The notes: a model not told the origin generated them from the sequence alone. Shown: positions 51,046-60,484, counted from the first letter of the stretch. The stretch is 64,000 nucleotides of DNA from an uncultured Bacteroides sp. (GCA_900553185.1 USCT01000008.1:23232-87231), one strand, 5' to 3'. A program made the numbers and translations.

Positions 51046-52050
51046 ATGAAAGAGCAATATTGGAAATATTCCTTGGTGCTGCTGATTATAGGATTAGGTA
51101 TCTTGTTGTTTAAGCAGGCACAGCCATTCATGAACGGTATTTTGGGTGGTTTTACCCTTTTTCTTTTGGTTCGTAACTGGACGTATCGGTTAAAGACCCG
51201 GATAAATCCTTCCTTGGCGGTATGGCTTGTAACTATTTGTACCACTCTGTTCTTCCTGATTCCCATATCTTTTCTGACCTGGTTGCTTATTGATCAGCTT
51301 TCCGGACTTCATCTGGATGCAAAAAGTATTGTAGCTCCGGTGCGTCAGGTCGCTCAGATTGTGAAGGACCGTTCTGGATTTGATGTTTTTTCTGAGAATA
51401 GCGTCTCATTTATTGTATCTCATCTGTCTGCTTTCGGACAGAAACTCATGGCTGGCGTCAGCGATTTCTTTGTTAATGTGTGTGTGGCCATTATGTTGCT
51501 TTTCTTTATGTTGTACGAAGGAAAGGATATGGAAGAATATATCGCTACAATTCTTCCGTTTAAGGAGAAAGACAAGAAGGAAGTACTTGATAAGATTCAG
51601 CTTATTGTTCGTTCCAATGCCATTGGCATACCGTTGCTGGCCGTTATTCAGGGAATTATTTCGTTGGGAGGATATTGGTTGTGTGGTGCGCCGAATCCCA
51701 TTTTCAGTGCCATGCTGACTGCTTTGGCTTCTGTCATACCTTTGGTTGGTACTGCATTGGTATGGGTACCTATTTCCATTTATTTTCTGTTGACGGGGAA
51801 TTGGATAAGTGCCTTGATTCTTTTGGGATATGGTGGTATAATCATTTCACAATGTGATAATCTGATCCGTTTTATGCTGCAAAAGAAAATGGCTAATATC
51901 CACCCTCTCATTACTATTTTTGGCGTTGTAGCGGGATTACCTATTTTTGGATTTATGGGAGTAATCTTCGGTCCGTTGCTTGTATCATTGTTCCTGCTTT
52001 TTGTTGATATGTTCCGCAAGGAATATTTATTGTCTGACAGGGAAGATTAA
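51046..52050 (+). CDS. AI-2E family permease (PerM-like)
   Basis: A 334-aa inner-membrane protein with about eight hydrophobic segments in the AI-2E/PerM arrangement. It has paired N-terminal helices, a soluble central region (about 90-150), and a C-terminal block with LLAVIQGIISLGGYWL and GLPIFGFMGVIFGPLLV, the family signature. Some members export autoinducer-2 and others act as Na+/H+ antiporters, so the substrate is not assigned. Confidence 0.88.
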   Translation: MKEQYWKYSLVLLIIGLGILLFKQAQPFMNGILGGFTLFLLVRNWTYRLKTRINPSLAVWLVTICTTLFFLIPISFLTWLLIDQLSGLHLDAKSIVAPVRQVAQIVKDRSGFDVFSENSVSFIVSHLSAFGQKLMAGVSDFFVNVCVAIMLLFFMLYEGKDMEEYIATILPFKEKDKKEVLDKIQLIVRSNAIGIPLLAVIQGIISLGGYWLCGAPNPIFSAMLTALASVIPLVGTALVWVPISIYFLLTGNWISALILLGYGGIIISQCDNLIRFMLQKKMANIHPLITIFGVVAGLPIFGFMGVIFGPLLVSLFLLFVDMFRKEYLLSDRED

Positions 52051-52089
52051 ATTCTGTCTGAGAGAGATTAAGGTTATACGATATAAGAC

Positions 52090-52131
52090 AATCAGGGAAA
52101 AGTAAGTGGCAAATATTACTTTTCCCTGATT
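52090..52131. terminator. Bidirectional terminator between the permease and miaA
   Basis: A 16-bp perfect stem pairs 52090-52105 with 52116-52131, with TCTTT on the plus strand. It separates two convergent genes. Confidence 0.85.
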
Positions 52132-52133
52132 CT

Positions 52134-53042
52134 TTATAATGGGTTGTTAAGACGTGTTTCGATGAATTGCAGGATTTCGGTTTGCTGGTCCGGATGAAAC
52201 CAGGTGATTTCCGGATCCCGCTTGAACCATGTCATCTGCTTGCGTGAGTAGATGCGTGAATTCTGCTTGATTTTTTCAATGGCAAATGACAGGTCGTAGG
52301 TTCCGTCAAAATACTGAAATAATTCTTTATAGCCTACTGTATTCAGTGAATTCAGTTGTCTGTAGGGATAAACGCGACGGGCTTCTTCTATCAGTCCTTC
52401 TTCTATCATGAGATCTACTCGCCGGTTTATTCGTTCGTACAGTTCTTCCCGGTCTCTTTTAAGTCCGATCTTCAGTATGTGGAAAGGTCGTTTCTTGGTA
52501 GTACGTGTGCGGAACGAGGTATATGTCTTTCCGGTCATGTAACAAATCTCCAGGGCATGTATAACCCGTTTCGGGTTCTTGAGATCTACTTGCTGATAGT
52601 ATTCGGGATCCAGTAGTTTAAGTTCGGCACATAACCGTTCCAGTCCTTCTGTTTCGTAGCGTTGGATCATCAGTTCCCGTGTTTCCTGATCTACGGTAGG
52701 AATGTCGTCAATGCCTTTACATACGGCGTCTACGTACATCATGGATCCTCCGGTCATTAACACTACCGGATGTATGGGAAACAGTTCATTCAGTTTCTTG
52801 AGGACTTCAGCTTCATACTGGGCCGCACTGTAATAATCAGTTAGTTTTAGGGTTCCGACAAAATAGTGAGGTACACGTGCCAGCTGTTCGGGAGTGGGAG
52901 CCGCCGTTCCTATTTTCAGATCGGCATAAAGCTGACGAGAGTCGGAAGAAAGGATTGGGCTGTGATACGTTTCCGCAATTCGCAGGCTGAGATCCGTTTT
53001 TCCGACTCCAGTAGGACCAACAAGTACAATCAGGGTAGGCAT
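52134..53042 (-). CDS. miaA: tRNA dimethylallyltransferase
   Basis: Adds a dimethylallyl group to A37 of tRNAs reading UNN codons; 302 aa from the ATG at 53042. The P-loop LIVLVGPTGVGKTDLS is immediately N-terminal, followed by SSDSRQLYADLKIGTAAP and HYFVGTL (substrate channel). The tRNA-binding end has NSLNTVGYKELFQYF. An in-frame ATG at 53066 would give 310 aa and is also possible. It is the last gene of the lpx operon on the minus strand. Bacteroides often have two MiaA paralogues; this is one. Confidence 0.92.
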   Translation of the reverse strand: MPTLIVLVGPTGVGKTDLSLRIAETYHSPILSSDSRQLYADLKIGTAAPTPEQLARVPHYFVGTLKLTDYYSAAQYEAEVLKKLNELFPIHPVVLMTGGSMMYVDAVCKGIDDIPTVDQETRELMIQRYETEGLERLCAELKLLDPEYYQQVDLKNPKRVIHALEICYMTGKTYTSFRTRTTKKRPFHILKIGLKRDREELYERINRRVDLMIEEGLIEEARRVYPYRQLNSLNTVGYKELFQYFDGTYDLSFAIEKIKQNSRIYSRKQMTWFKRDPEITWFHPDQQTEILQFIETRLNNPL

Positions 53043-53115
53043 GGCTACTCTATTTCCTGTATCCATAGGGAAATGATTTTCTCTATTCAGTTGGGTCAAT
53101 GAAGTGATGGCTTTT

Positions 53116-53670
53116 TTAATATTTATCGTCGTCGTATGGATTTCCACTTTCTCCTACTTCGTATCCGTTCGGATCGAAATCTTCCATGTCGAAATCCTGG
53201 TCGCCGTAAAAGTTTTCATCCAGGTCGATGGCTGCATTGCTGTTCATTTGTTCATCGAAATCAATTGTTTGTTTCGGTGGATTTCCTTCTTTGCGCGAGC
53301 ATGTAGCTTTCTGCAGGTTCTTTCCTGTGATGATTTCAGACAGTTCGATAAAGAATACGCGTTCAGCCAACGGATCGAATACATAAATCAGTTTCTGCTT
53401 TTCGTCTTCCAGCAATTCGTTGAGCGGAGTGTCTTTCATGACGAATGTATCTTCTTCAGAACTTCCGTTTCCCATGTCTTCCAGGGTGATTTCGATTTCT
53501 TTTTCCCAGTCATCATCACAGATAAAGAAAGAAGTCATCTGGTCATCCTTGTAATTCGTACATTTCAATATAGCTTCGTGTAAATCGTAGAATGAAGCTT
53601 CTGAGTCGATTTTGATTTCTCTCAAGAAGTCATCGACTTCGTCTGATATGATTCTGAATTTATATACCAT
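53116..53670 (-). CDS. PRiA4-ORF3-like protein
   Basis: A 184-aa protein that matches the PRiA4_ORF3 fold, also called IS1096 TnpR-like. It opens MVYKFRIISDEVDDFLREI and contains SFYDLHEAILKCTNYKDDQMT and a later KLIYVFDPLAERVFF. The C-terminal 50 residues are highly acidic (DLDENFYGDQDFDMEDFD), probably disordered. The family is named after plasmid and IS contexts but is common in Bacteroidales chromosomes, and nothing here suggests a mobile element. It sits between lpxA and miaA. Confidence 0.8.
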   Translation of the reverse strand: MVYKFRIISDEVDDFLREIKIDSEASFYDLHEAILKCTNYKDDQMTSFFICDDDWEKEIEITLEDMGNGSSEEDTFVMKDTPLNELLEDEKQKLIYVFDPLAERVFFIELSEIITGKNLQKATCSRKEGNPPKQTIDFDEQMNSNAAIDLDENFYGDQDFDMEDFDPNGYEVGESGNPYDDDKY

Positions 53671-53724
53671 TGTGCAGTTTCTTTTTTGTCGTTTTATTGA
53701 TAGCGTAAAGATATGAATTTTTAC

Positions 53725-54492
53725 TTAACGGATAATGCCTCGCTGTGAATTTTCGACGAATGACACGATATATTCTATTTCCGGTGTCATTGTCATCTCT
53801 TCTTTTATCTGGGCAATTGCTTCCGTAACGTTTTTTCCGCTGTTATAGATAATGCGATAGGCATTATGAATGCTTTCAATCTGTTCGTTTGTAAAATTGC
53901 GTCGGCGAAGTCCGACGATGTTGATACCGCAATAGGCTATCGGGTCTCTTCCGGCGATGATATAGGGAGGAATATCCTTGCTGAAGCGGCAACCACCCTG
54001 AATCATGACGTATCCTCCTACACGGCAGAACTGATGCATCAGGACATTGGCGCTGACGATGGCATTGTCGTCGATAATGATTTCACCGGCCATTTTGGTA
54101 GAATTACCGATAATACATCCGCTTCCTATTAATGCGTCATGGGCCACGTGTACTCCTTCCATCAACAGATTGTTGCTGCCTACGATGGTCCGTCCTTTTG
54201 CGGCTGTTCCCCGATTGATGGTTACGTTCTCACGGATGGTGTTATTATCACCGATTTCGGCAGTGGTTTCTTCTCCTCTGAACTTGAGGTCTTGTGGAAC
54301 GGCACCGATGACGGCTCCAGGAAAGATACGGTTTCCATTACCTATACGTGAACCATACAGGATGTTTGCGTTAGGCATGATTACATTGTTGTCACCGATG
54401 ACAACGTTTCTATCGATAAAGACAAAGGGACCGATTTCCACGTTTTCACCGATTTTTGCTTCCGGATGTATGTATGCTAATGGACTAATCAT
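53725..54492 (-). CDS. lpxA: UDP-N-acetylglucosamine acyltransferase
   Basis: First enzyme of lipid A synthesis; transfers a 3-hydroxyacyl chain from ACP to UDP-GlcNAc. It has 255 aa, with a left-handed beta helix of hexapeptide repeats (IGENVEIGPFVFIDRNV and many more). The catalytic His lies in GVHVAHDALIG, and LMHQFCRVGGYVMIQGG is the LpxA-specific segment. A helical C-terminus follows. It is 9 bp after lpxC/fabZ. Confidence 0.96.
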   Translation of the reverse strand: MISPLAYIHPEAKIGENVEIGPFVFIDRNVVIGDNNVIMPNANILYGSRIGNGNRIFPGAVIGAVPQDLKFRGEETTAEIGDNNTIRENVTINRGTAAKGRTIVGSNNLLMEGVHVAHDALIGSGCIIGNSTKMAGEIIIDDNAIVSANVLMHQFCRVGGYVMIQGGCRFSKDIPPYIIAGRDPIAYCGINIVGLRRRNFTNEQIESIHNAYRIIYNSGKNVTEAIAQIKEEMTMTPEIEYIVSFVENSQRGIIR

Positions 54493-54501
54493 TTTCTCTG
54501 T

Positions 54502-55887
54502 TTATTTGTTTTTTACAATTTGTGCCATGAATTCCGCTTCACAGACAATTTTCTCGCCTACGAAGATATAACCTTTCATGGTGGATATTCCTCTGCGTAT
54601 AGGAGCCATCAGTTCTACCCGGAACAACAGAGTGTCTCCCGGTACTACCTTATGGCGGAATTTTACATTATCGATTTTCAGAAAATAGGTGGAATATCTT
54701 TCGGGTTCTTCTACCGAGTTCAGCACCAGCAGACCGCCTACTTGTGCCATTGCCTCTATTTGAAGTACCCCCGGCATGACCGGTTCCTGCGGAAAATGTC
54801 CCTGGAAGAAAGGTTCATTGGAAGTCACGTTTTTGACACCTACAATGTGATTGGCGCCGATGGCGATTACTTTGTCTACCAGCTGGAACGGATAACGGTG
54901 TGGAAGCAGTTCGCGGATGCGGTTTACATCCATCAGCGGTGCTTCGTTACAGTTGTATACAGGAGCCTGAATTTCGTGCAGACGGATTTCCTTGCGTAGC
55001 TGGCGGGCAAACTTGTTGTTGATGGTGTGTCCCGGACGTGTGGCGATGATGCGTCCTTTGATAGGTTTTCCTACCAGTGCCAGGTCGCCGATAATGTCCA
55101 GCAGCTTGTGACGTGCAGGTTCGTTCGGCCATACCAATGGAATGTGGTTGATGTATCCTATGTGGGTTGCATCCATGTGAGGTACTCCCATGACATCGGC
55201 CAGCTTATCGAAGTTTTCCTGAGTCATCTGTTTTTCGTAAATCACAATGGCATTATCGAGGTCTCCTCCTTTTATTAATCCGGCATTCAGCAGCGGTTCG
55301 ATTTCGCGGACGAATACGAAAGTACGTGCCGAGGCTATTTCCGTAGGAAACTGTTCCATGTTTTCCAGGGTTGCATACTGATTGTTCAGAATGTTTGAAT
55401 CGTATGAGATCAGTGTATTGATACTGAATTTCTCATCCGGTAAAACAATGATGGATGAACCGGTCGCTTCGTCGCGGAATTCTATCTTTGATTTGATGAT
55501 GTAGTAATCTTTTGGAGCTGCCTGATCGGTAATGCCTACGCGTTTGATGCATTCTACGTATGCCTTGGCGCTACCGTCAAGTATCGGGAATTCGGGTCCG
55601 TCTACCTGAATGAGGCAGTTGTCTATGCCTGCCGCGTAAAGTGCGGCGAGCGCATGTTCTACCGTACTGACTCTGACTCCATTCTTGGCCAGGACAGTAC
55701 CTCGGGTTGTGTCAACTACATTTTCTGCTACGGCATCGATGATGGGCTGGTCATCCAAATCGATACGCTGTATCTTATACCCGTGATGCTCTGGGGCAGG
55801 ATTGAATGTTACGGTCAGTTTGACTCCGGTATGAAGTCCTTTTCCGTTCAGTGAAAAGCTGCCTTTTAAGGTTTGTTGTTTCAACAT
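54502..55887 (-). CDS. lpxC/fabZ: LpxC-FabZ fusion: UDP-3-O-acyl-GlcNAc deacetylase / hydroxyacyl-ACP dehydratase
   Basis: A 461-aa natural fusion. Residues 1 to about 305 are LpxC, the zinc deacetylase that commits the cell to lipid A; zinc ligands are in VSTVEHALAAL and HKLLDIIGDLALVG. Residues about 318-461 are FabZ, the 3-hydroxyacyl-ACP dehydratase, with HRYPFQLVD, the catalytic His in GHFPQEPVMPG and the Glu in LQIEAMAQVGG. The two activities compete for the same hydroxyacyl-ACP branch, so fusion may balance fatty acid and lipid A flow. The fusion is known in Bacteroidetes. Confidence 0.95.
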   Translation of the reverse strand: MLKQQTLKGSFSLNGKGLHTGVKLTVTFNPAPEHHGYKIQRIDLDDQPIIDAVAENVVDTTRGTVLAKNGVRVSTVEHALAALYAAGIDNCLIQVDGPEFPILDGSAKAYVECIKRVGITDQAAPKDYYIIKSKIEFRDEATGSSIIVLPDEKFSINTLISYDSNILNNQYATLENMEQFPTEIASARTFVFVREIEPLLNAGLIKGGDLDNAIVIYEKQMTQENFDKLADVMGVPHMDATHIGYINHIPLVWPNEPARHKLLDIIGDLALVGKPIKGRIIATRPGHTINNKFARQLRKEIRLHEIQAPVYNCNEAPLMDVNRIRELLPHRYPFQLVDKVIAIGANHIVGVKNVTSNEPFFQGHFPQEPVMPGVLQIEAMAQVGGLLVLNSVEEPERYSTYFLKIDNVKFRHKVVPGDTLLFRVELMAPIRRGISTMKGYIFVGEKIVCEAEFMAQIVKNK

Positions 55888-55892
55888 GGGCT

Positions 55893-56933
55893 TTATGAGT
55901 TAAGTTGTTTTTTTAATTCTTCAATTTCTTTTTGCAGGCGTCCCAGTTCTGTATACATGTCCGGTAGCTTTTTGTAGATGGCTGCGGAACGTGCAAATTG
56001 TTTCGGGTCGATGGCCGGATATCCCATAAGGGTGGTATGCGACTTTACATTTCCCGGAATGCCTGATTGCGCGCCGACATTTACATGGTCGCCTATTTTT
56101 ATGTGTCCGGCTACGCCTACTTGTCCGCCAAACATGCACCATTCACCTATCTTGGCCGAACCTGCTATTCCTCCTTGTGAGGCGATGACGGTGTGGCTTC
56201 CCACTTCTACGTTGTGAGCCAGTTGGATCAGATTGTCCAGTTTTACTCCCTTATGTATGATGGTTGCTCCCATGGTAGCACGGTCGATACACGTATTGGC
56301 GCCTACTTCTATGTTATCTTCCAGTATGGTAATGCCGATTTGCGGAATTTTTTCGTATCCTTCGGGCGACGGTGCGAATCCGAATCCGTCTGCACCGATA
56401 ACGGCTCCTGCATGGAGGATGCAGTGGTTTCCGATGCGGCAGTCGTGATAAATGGTAACGTGTGGATATAGGATTGTGTCGGTTCCTATTTTTGCGTTGC
56501 TTCCCACTGTAACATGGGGGTGTATGTAGCAGCGATCGCCTATTTCGGCACCTTCTTCGATGCATACGTACGGGCCGATATAAACATCCTTGCCTATTTT
56601 GGCGGTTTCAGCGATGGACGCCAGAGAACTTATACCCGTTTTCTTGGGCTGGTGCATCTCATAAAGGGTCATGAGTCTGGCCAGACTTTCATAGGCGTCC
56701 TCTACTTTGATGAGTGTGGTACTGACTTCCTGTTCCGGTTCGAAATCTTTATTCACCAGAACGATGGACGACCGGGTAGTATATATATAATGTGTATATT
56801 TCGGATTCGCCAGAAAAGAAAGTGCGCCCGGTATGCCTTCTTCTATTTTGGCAAATGTATGGACGGTTGCATTTTCATTTCCTACGATGGTTCCTTGGAC
56901 GTATTCTGCAATTTGTTTCGCTGAGAACTCCAT
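55893..56933 (-). CDS. lpxD: UDP-3-O-acylglucosamine N-acyltransferase
   Basis: Third lipid A enzyme, 346 aa. An N-terminal uridine-binding domain (about 1-100) is followed by a hexapeptide-repeat beta helix. The catalytic His lies in YHDCRIGNHCILHAG, and IGADGFGFAPSPEGY is the LpxD signature. A C-terminal coiled helix (LGRLQKEIEELKKQL) closes the trimer. It is the first gene of lpxD-lpxC/fabZ-lpxA-PRiA4-miaA. A TAATTTG element at 57020-57026 on the minus strand may be its promoter. Confidence 0.96.
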   Translation of the reverse strand: MEFSAKQIAEYVQGTIVGNENATVHTFAKIEEGIPGALSFLANPKYTHYIYTTRSSIVLVNKDFEPEQEVSTTLIKVEDAYESLARLMTLYEMHQPKKTGISSLASIAETAKIGKDVYIGPYVCIEEGAEIGDRCYIHPHVTVGSNAKIGTDTILYPHVTIYHDCRIGNHCILHAGAVIGADGFGFAPSPEGYEKIPQIGITILEDNIEVGANTCIDRATMGATIIHKGVKLDNLIQLAHNVEVGSHTVIASQGGIAGSAKIGEWCMFGGQVGVAGHIKIGDHVNVGAQSGIPGNVKSHTTLMGYPAIDPKQFARSAAIYKKLPDMYTELGRLQKEIEELKKQLNS

Positions 56934-57019
56934 AAATTACAATTTTAATTCTTCTTTTTCAGGTTCCTTGTTTTCCTTGATTGATAGTTAGTTTTCTCTG
57001 TTCAATCCTATCAATTATG

Positions 57020-57026
57020 CAAATTA
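57020..57026 (-). promoter_or_regulatory. Possible lpx operon promoter -7 box
   Basis: TAATTTG on the minus strand, one base shorter than TAnnTTTG, about 87 bp before the lpxD start. The rest of 56934-57251 holds T-rich sequence and the pyrF terminator. Confidence 0.4.
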
Positions 57027-57143
57027 CGGTTTTTTTTTTTATATATCAGAACAAATAGTAAAATATTTGCAGGTCGTTTTGGTGAAAAGGGGCTTTTTAC
57101 CTTGTTTTTTCCCTTGAATCCGGAGAGAAAAAGAGAAAACAGG

Positions 57144-57212
57144 AAAAAAAGCCCGGAGGATTATTGCCGCTTCGTCTCTTTCGCTACGGTTAGGCAGGAT
57201 AATCATCCGGGG
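57144..57212 (-). terminator. pyrF terminator
   Basis: The segment 57152-57167 (CCCGGAGGATTATTGC) pairs imperfectly with 57194-57212 (one bulge, one mismatch). The plus-strand A-run at 57144-57150 gives a U-run for minus-strand RNA leaving pyrF. Confidence 0.75.
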
Positions 57213-57251
57213 ATGTCTTTGTGCTGTATGAAAATTCGGAATAACCTGTTT

Positions 57252-58076
57252 TTACAGGATGGCTTTCAGTTGTTCTGCCATTTGCAACTGGACTTTGTGA
57301 GCTTCTTCACCGGCAATTTCGGCAAAACGTTCGCTCTTGTCGGCATAGATAATGGCACGGCTGGAATTGACAATCAGACCGCATTCCTTGTTCATGCCGT
57401 ATTTGCAGACTTCTTCCAGCGATCCGCCCTGTGCACCGATTCCCGGTACCAGCAGGAAGTGGTCCGGGACGATTTTACGGATATCTTCGAACATGCGTCC
57501 CTGGGTAGCACCTACCACGTACATCATGTTCTGGTCGTTGCCCCATTCCTGCGATTTGCGCAATACTTTTTCAAACAGGCGTTCGCCTTCGGTGTCTGTA
57601 GTCAACTGGAAGTCGTGAGAACCCTTGTTGGAAGTCAGAGCCAGCAGGATGACCCATTTTCCTTCGTAAGTCAGGAACGGAGTCACGCTGTCTTCGCCCA
57701 TGTAAGGTGCCACCGTAACTGCATCCAGCTTGATTTCCTCGAAGAAGGTCCGGGCATACATGGCCGATGTATTGCCGATGTCGCCTCGTTTGGCGTCGGC
57801 AATGATGAACTGATCGGGATAGTTCTCATTCAGATACTGAATGGTCTTTTCGAAAGAAATCCATCCTTTTACGCCCATGCTTTCATAGAAAGCCAGATTG
57901 GGTTTGTAAGCGATACAGTAAGGAGCTGTTGCGTCGATGATGGCCTTGTTGAAGGCGAAAATCGGATCTTCTTCTTTCAGCAGGTGTTCCGGAATCTTCT
58001 TTATATCCGTATCCAGTCCTACACAGAGGAAAGACTGTTTCTTCTTGATGTTTTCGAATAACTGTTGTTTGTTCAT
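57252..58076 (-). CDS. pyrF: Orotidine-5'-phosphate decarboxylase
   Basis: The last step of UMP synthesis; 274-aa TIM barrel of the longer (type 2) group. The N-terminal FLCVGLDTDIKKIP and the catalytic IIADAKRGDIGNTSAMY (Asp-Lys-Asp cluster) are clear. The phosphate-binding end is LLVPGIGAQGGSLEEV. It follows prfA by 71 bp and is probably in the same transcript. Confidence 0.94.
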   Translation of the reverse strand: MNKQQLFENIKKKQSFLCVGLDTDIKKIPEHLLKEEDPIFAFNKAIIDATAPYCIAYKPNLAFYESMGVKGWISFEKTIQYLNENYPDQFIIADAKRGDIGNTSAMYARTFFEEIKLDAVTVAPYMGEDSVTPFLTYEGKWVILLALTSNKGSHDFQLTTDTEGERLFEKVLRKSQEWGNDQNMMYVVGATQGRMFEDIRKIVPDHFLLVPGIGAQGGSLEEVCKYGMNKECGLIVNSSRAIIYADKSERFAEIAGEEAHKVQLQMAEQLKAIL

Positions 58077-58147
58077 GTCCCTAAGTTTTTAAGTTTTTGA
58101 GTTTCCCAGTGGGCGAGACTTTATCATGAAAGCCTTGCCGACAGTTT

Positions 58148-59257
58148 TTATAATTCACTTTCTTTCAAACGTTCCGCATTTTCGGCTACGATCAGGTGAT
58201 CGATGCAGTCCTGTATGTCACCATCCATGAATGCGGCCAGGTTGTAGATGGTATAGTTGATGCGGTGGTCGGTGATACGTCCCTGCGGATAGTTGTAGGT
58301 ACGGATCTTGGCCGAACGGTCACCGGTGCTTACCATGGTCTTGCGTTTGGAGGCAATGTCATCGATGTACTTCTGGTGTTCCTTGTCGTAAATGAAGGTA
58401 CGCAGACGGCTGAGGGCGCGTTCCTTGTTCTTCGGCTGGTCGCGGGTTTCGGTACATTCGATAAGGATTTCTTCTACGACACCGGTATTCGGATTCTTCC
58501 AGTTGTAGCGCAAGCGGACTCCGGATTCTACTTTATTTACGTTCTGACCTCCGGCACCACCGCTACGGAAGGTATCCCATTTGATTTCACCTTCGTTGAT
58601 CTCTACGTCAAACGGTTCGGCTTCGGGGAGTACGGCTACTGAGGCTGCCGAAGTATGCACACGTCCTTGAGTCTCCGTGGCAGGTACGCGCTGTACGCGG
58701 TGTACGCCAGATTCGTACTTCAGGGTGCCGTATACCTTGTCTCCGGTAACGGAGCAGATGATTTCCTTGAAACCTCCGGCGGCGCCTTCGTTGGCGCTCG
58801 ATACTTCCAGTTTCCAGCCTTTGCGTTCGCAGTATTTGGAATACATGCGGAACAGGTCGCCGGCAAAGATAGCCGCTTCGTCGCCTCCCGTACCTCCACG
58901 GATCTCCAGGATAGCGTTGCGGTCATCCTGCGGGTCGGCCGGTACCAGCAGCAGCTTGATTTTTTCTTCCAGCTGTGGAATACGGGTTTCACAGGCCGCC
59001 GCTTCTTCACGGGCCATTTCCTTCATTTCCGGATCGTTTTCGGCCATCATCATTTTGGCCTCCTCCAGTCCGTTGAGACATTGCAGGTACTCCTTGCGGG
59101 CGTCCATCAAGTCGCCGAGCTCTTTATATTCTTTGGTTAGTTTGACGTATCGCTTCTGGTCGGCTATCACGTTTGGGTCTGTAATGAGTGTAGATACCTC
59201 CTCGAAGCGTGATACCAGGCCTTCCAGCTTCTCTAAAATGGTATTGTTTTCTGCCAT
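58148..59257 (-). CDS. prfA: Peptide chain release factor 1
   Basis: Reads UAA and UAG and releases the finished peptide; 369 aa. The catalytic GGQ is in RSGGAGGQNVNKVES. The codon-recognition tripeptide is Pro-Ala-Thr in RVPATETQGRVH, which marks RF1 rather than RF2. The N-terminal helical domain and GGTGGDEAAIFAGDLFRMY are standard. It starts 13 bp after purM, so the two are cotranscribed. Confidence 0.96.
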   Translation of the reverse strand: MAENNTILEKLEGLVSRFEEVSTLITDPNVIADQKRYVKLTKEYKELGDLMDARKEYLQCLNGLEEAKMMMAENDPEMKEMAREEAAACETRIPQLEEKIKLLLVPADPQDDRNAILEIRGGTGGDEAAIFAGDLFRMYSKYCERKGWKLEVSSANEGAAGGFKEIICSVTGDKVYGTLKYESGVHRVQRVPATETQGRVHTSAASVAVLPEAEPFDVEINEGEIKWDTFRSGGAGGQNVNKVESGVRLRYNWKNPNTGVVEEILIECTETRDQPKNKERALSRLRTFIYDKEHQKYIDDIASKRKTMVSTGDRSAKIRTYNYPQGRITDHRINYTIYNLAAFMDGDIQDCIDHLIVAENAERLKESEL

Positions 59258-59270
59258 CGTTCGTATTCCA

Positions 59271-60440
59271 TTAATACTTGAACTCTCCGAATTCGCTGCG
59301 GATAATCAGTTCCTTGTGGTCGCTTTCTTCGATACGTCCGATAATCTGAGCGTCGATGTTGAACGATTTGCTGATTTCGATTACCTGTTCGGCGTGTTCC
59401 GGTGACAGATATACTTCCAGACGGTGTCCCATGTTGAATACCTTGTACATTTCGTCCCAGTCTGTACCGCTCTGTTCCTTGATGGTACGGAACAAAGGAG
59501 GAACGGGGAAGAGGTTGTCCTTAATGACGCGGCAGTTGTCGCCTACGAAGTGCAGTACCTTAGTCTGTGCGCCACCTGAGCAGTGAACCATACCGTGGAT
59601 TTGCGGGCGCAGGGCATCCAGCAGTTTCTTGACTACCGGCGCGTAAGTACGGGTAGGCGAAAGAACCAGCTTGCCGGCATCCAGCGGAGAACCTTCTACG
59701 GCGTCTGTCAGTTTCAGCTTGCCGCTGTAAACCAGTTCATCCGGTACGGCATGATCGTAACTTTCCGGATATTTCTCGGCCAGGTATTTGGCGAATACGT
59801 CGTGACGCGCGCTGGTCAGACCGTTGCTTCCCATACCGCCGTTGTATTCTTTTTCGTAAGTAGCCTGTCCGTAAGAGGCCAGTCCGACGATGACGTCACC
59901 CGGGCGGATGTTGGCATTGTCGATTACATCGGCACGTTTCATGCGGCAAGTAACCGTACTGTCTACGATGATGGTGCGAACCAGGTCGCCTACGTCGGCA
60001 GTTTCTCCTCCCGTAGCATAGACACCTACGCCCATTTCACGGAGTTCGGCCAGCAGTTCGTCCGTACCGTTGATGATAGCCGAGATAACTTCTCCCGGAA
60101 CCAGCAGCTTGTTACGGCCGATGGTAGAAGATACCAGGATATTGTCTACCGCACCTACGCACAACAAGTCATCGATGTTCATAATCAATGCATCCTGTGC
60201 GATACCTTTCCATACAGACAGATCGCCGGTTTCTTTCCAGTACAGATAAGCCAGAGAGGATTTGGTTCCGGCTCCGTCGGCGTGCATGATGTTGCAGTAT
60301 TCCGGGTCTCCACCCAGAATATCCGGAATAATCTTGCAGAATGCCTTCGGGAATATACCTTTATCAATGTTCTTGATTGCGTTATGTACATCTTCTTTCG
60401 ATGCAGAAACGCCGCGCATCATGTATCGTTGGTTGCTCAT
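59271..60440 (-). CDS. purM: Phosphoribosylformylglycinamidine cyclo-ligase-like (AIR synthase)
   Basis: A 389-aa protein of the PurM/AIR-synthase superfamily, which closes the imidazole ring in purine synthesis. Visible pieces are GDPEYCNIMHADGAGTKSSL (ATP and substrate region), ALIMNIDDLLCVGA, GETADVGDLVRT and GMVHCSGGAQTKVL. It is longer than the E. coli enzyme (345 aa) and belongs to the variant common in Bacteroidetes. Because that branch is divergent I keep the name at family level. It heads purM-prfA-pyrF, with TAATTTTG at 60477-60484. Confidence 0.85.
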   Translation of the reverse strand: MSNQRYMMRGVSASKEDVHNAIKNIDKGIFPKAFCKIIPDILGGDPEYCNIMHADGAGTKSSLAYLYWKETGDLSVWKGIAQDALIMNIDDLLCVGAVDNILVSSTIGRNKLLVPGEVISAIINGTDELLAELREMGVGVYATGGETADVGDLVRTIIVDSTVTCRMKRADVIDNANIRPGDVIVGLASYGQATYEKEYNGGMGSNGLTSARHDVFAKYLAEKYPESYDHAVPDELVYSGKLKLTDAVEGSPLDAGKLVLSPTRTYAPVVKKLLDALRPQIHGMVHCSGGAQTKVLHFVGDNCRVIKDNLFPVPPLFRTIKEQSGTDWDEMYKVFNMGHRLEVYLSPEHAEQVIEISKSFNIDAQIIGRIEESDHKELIIRSEFGEFKY

Positions 60441-60476
60441 GATATAAATAAATTAGATGTATTTCTGATTATTATG

Positions 60477-60484
60477 CAAAATTA
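60477..60484 (-). promoter_or_regulatory. purM-prfA-pyrF promoter -7 box
   Basis: TAATTTTG on the minus strand, 37 bp before the purM start, with no clear -33 box. Confidence 0.6.

Noticed and set aside
53116..53670. PRiA4-ORF3 gene as evidence of an IS element
   Set aside because: It sits inside the conserved lpx-miaA operon with no inverted repeats or transposase; the family name reflects history only.
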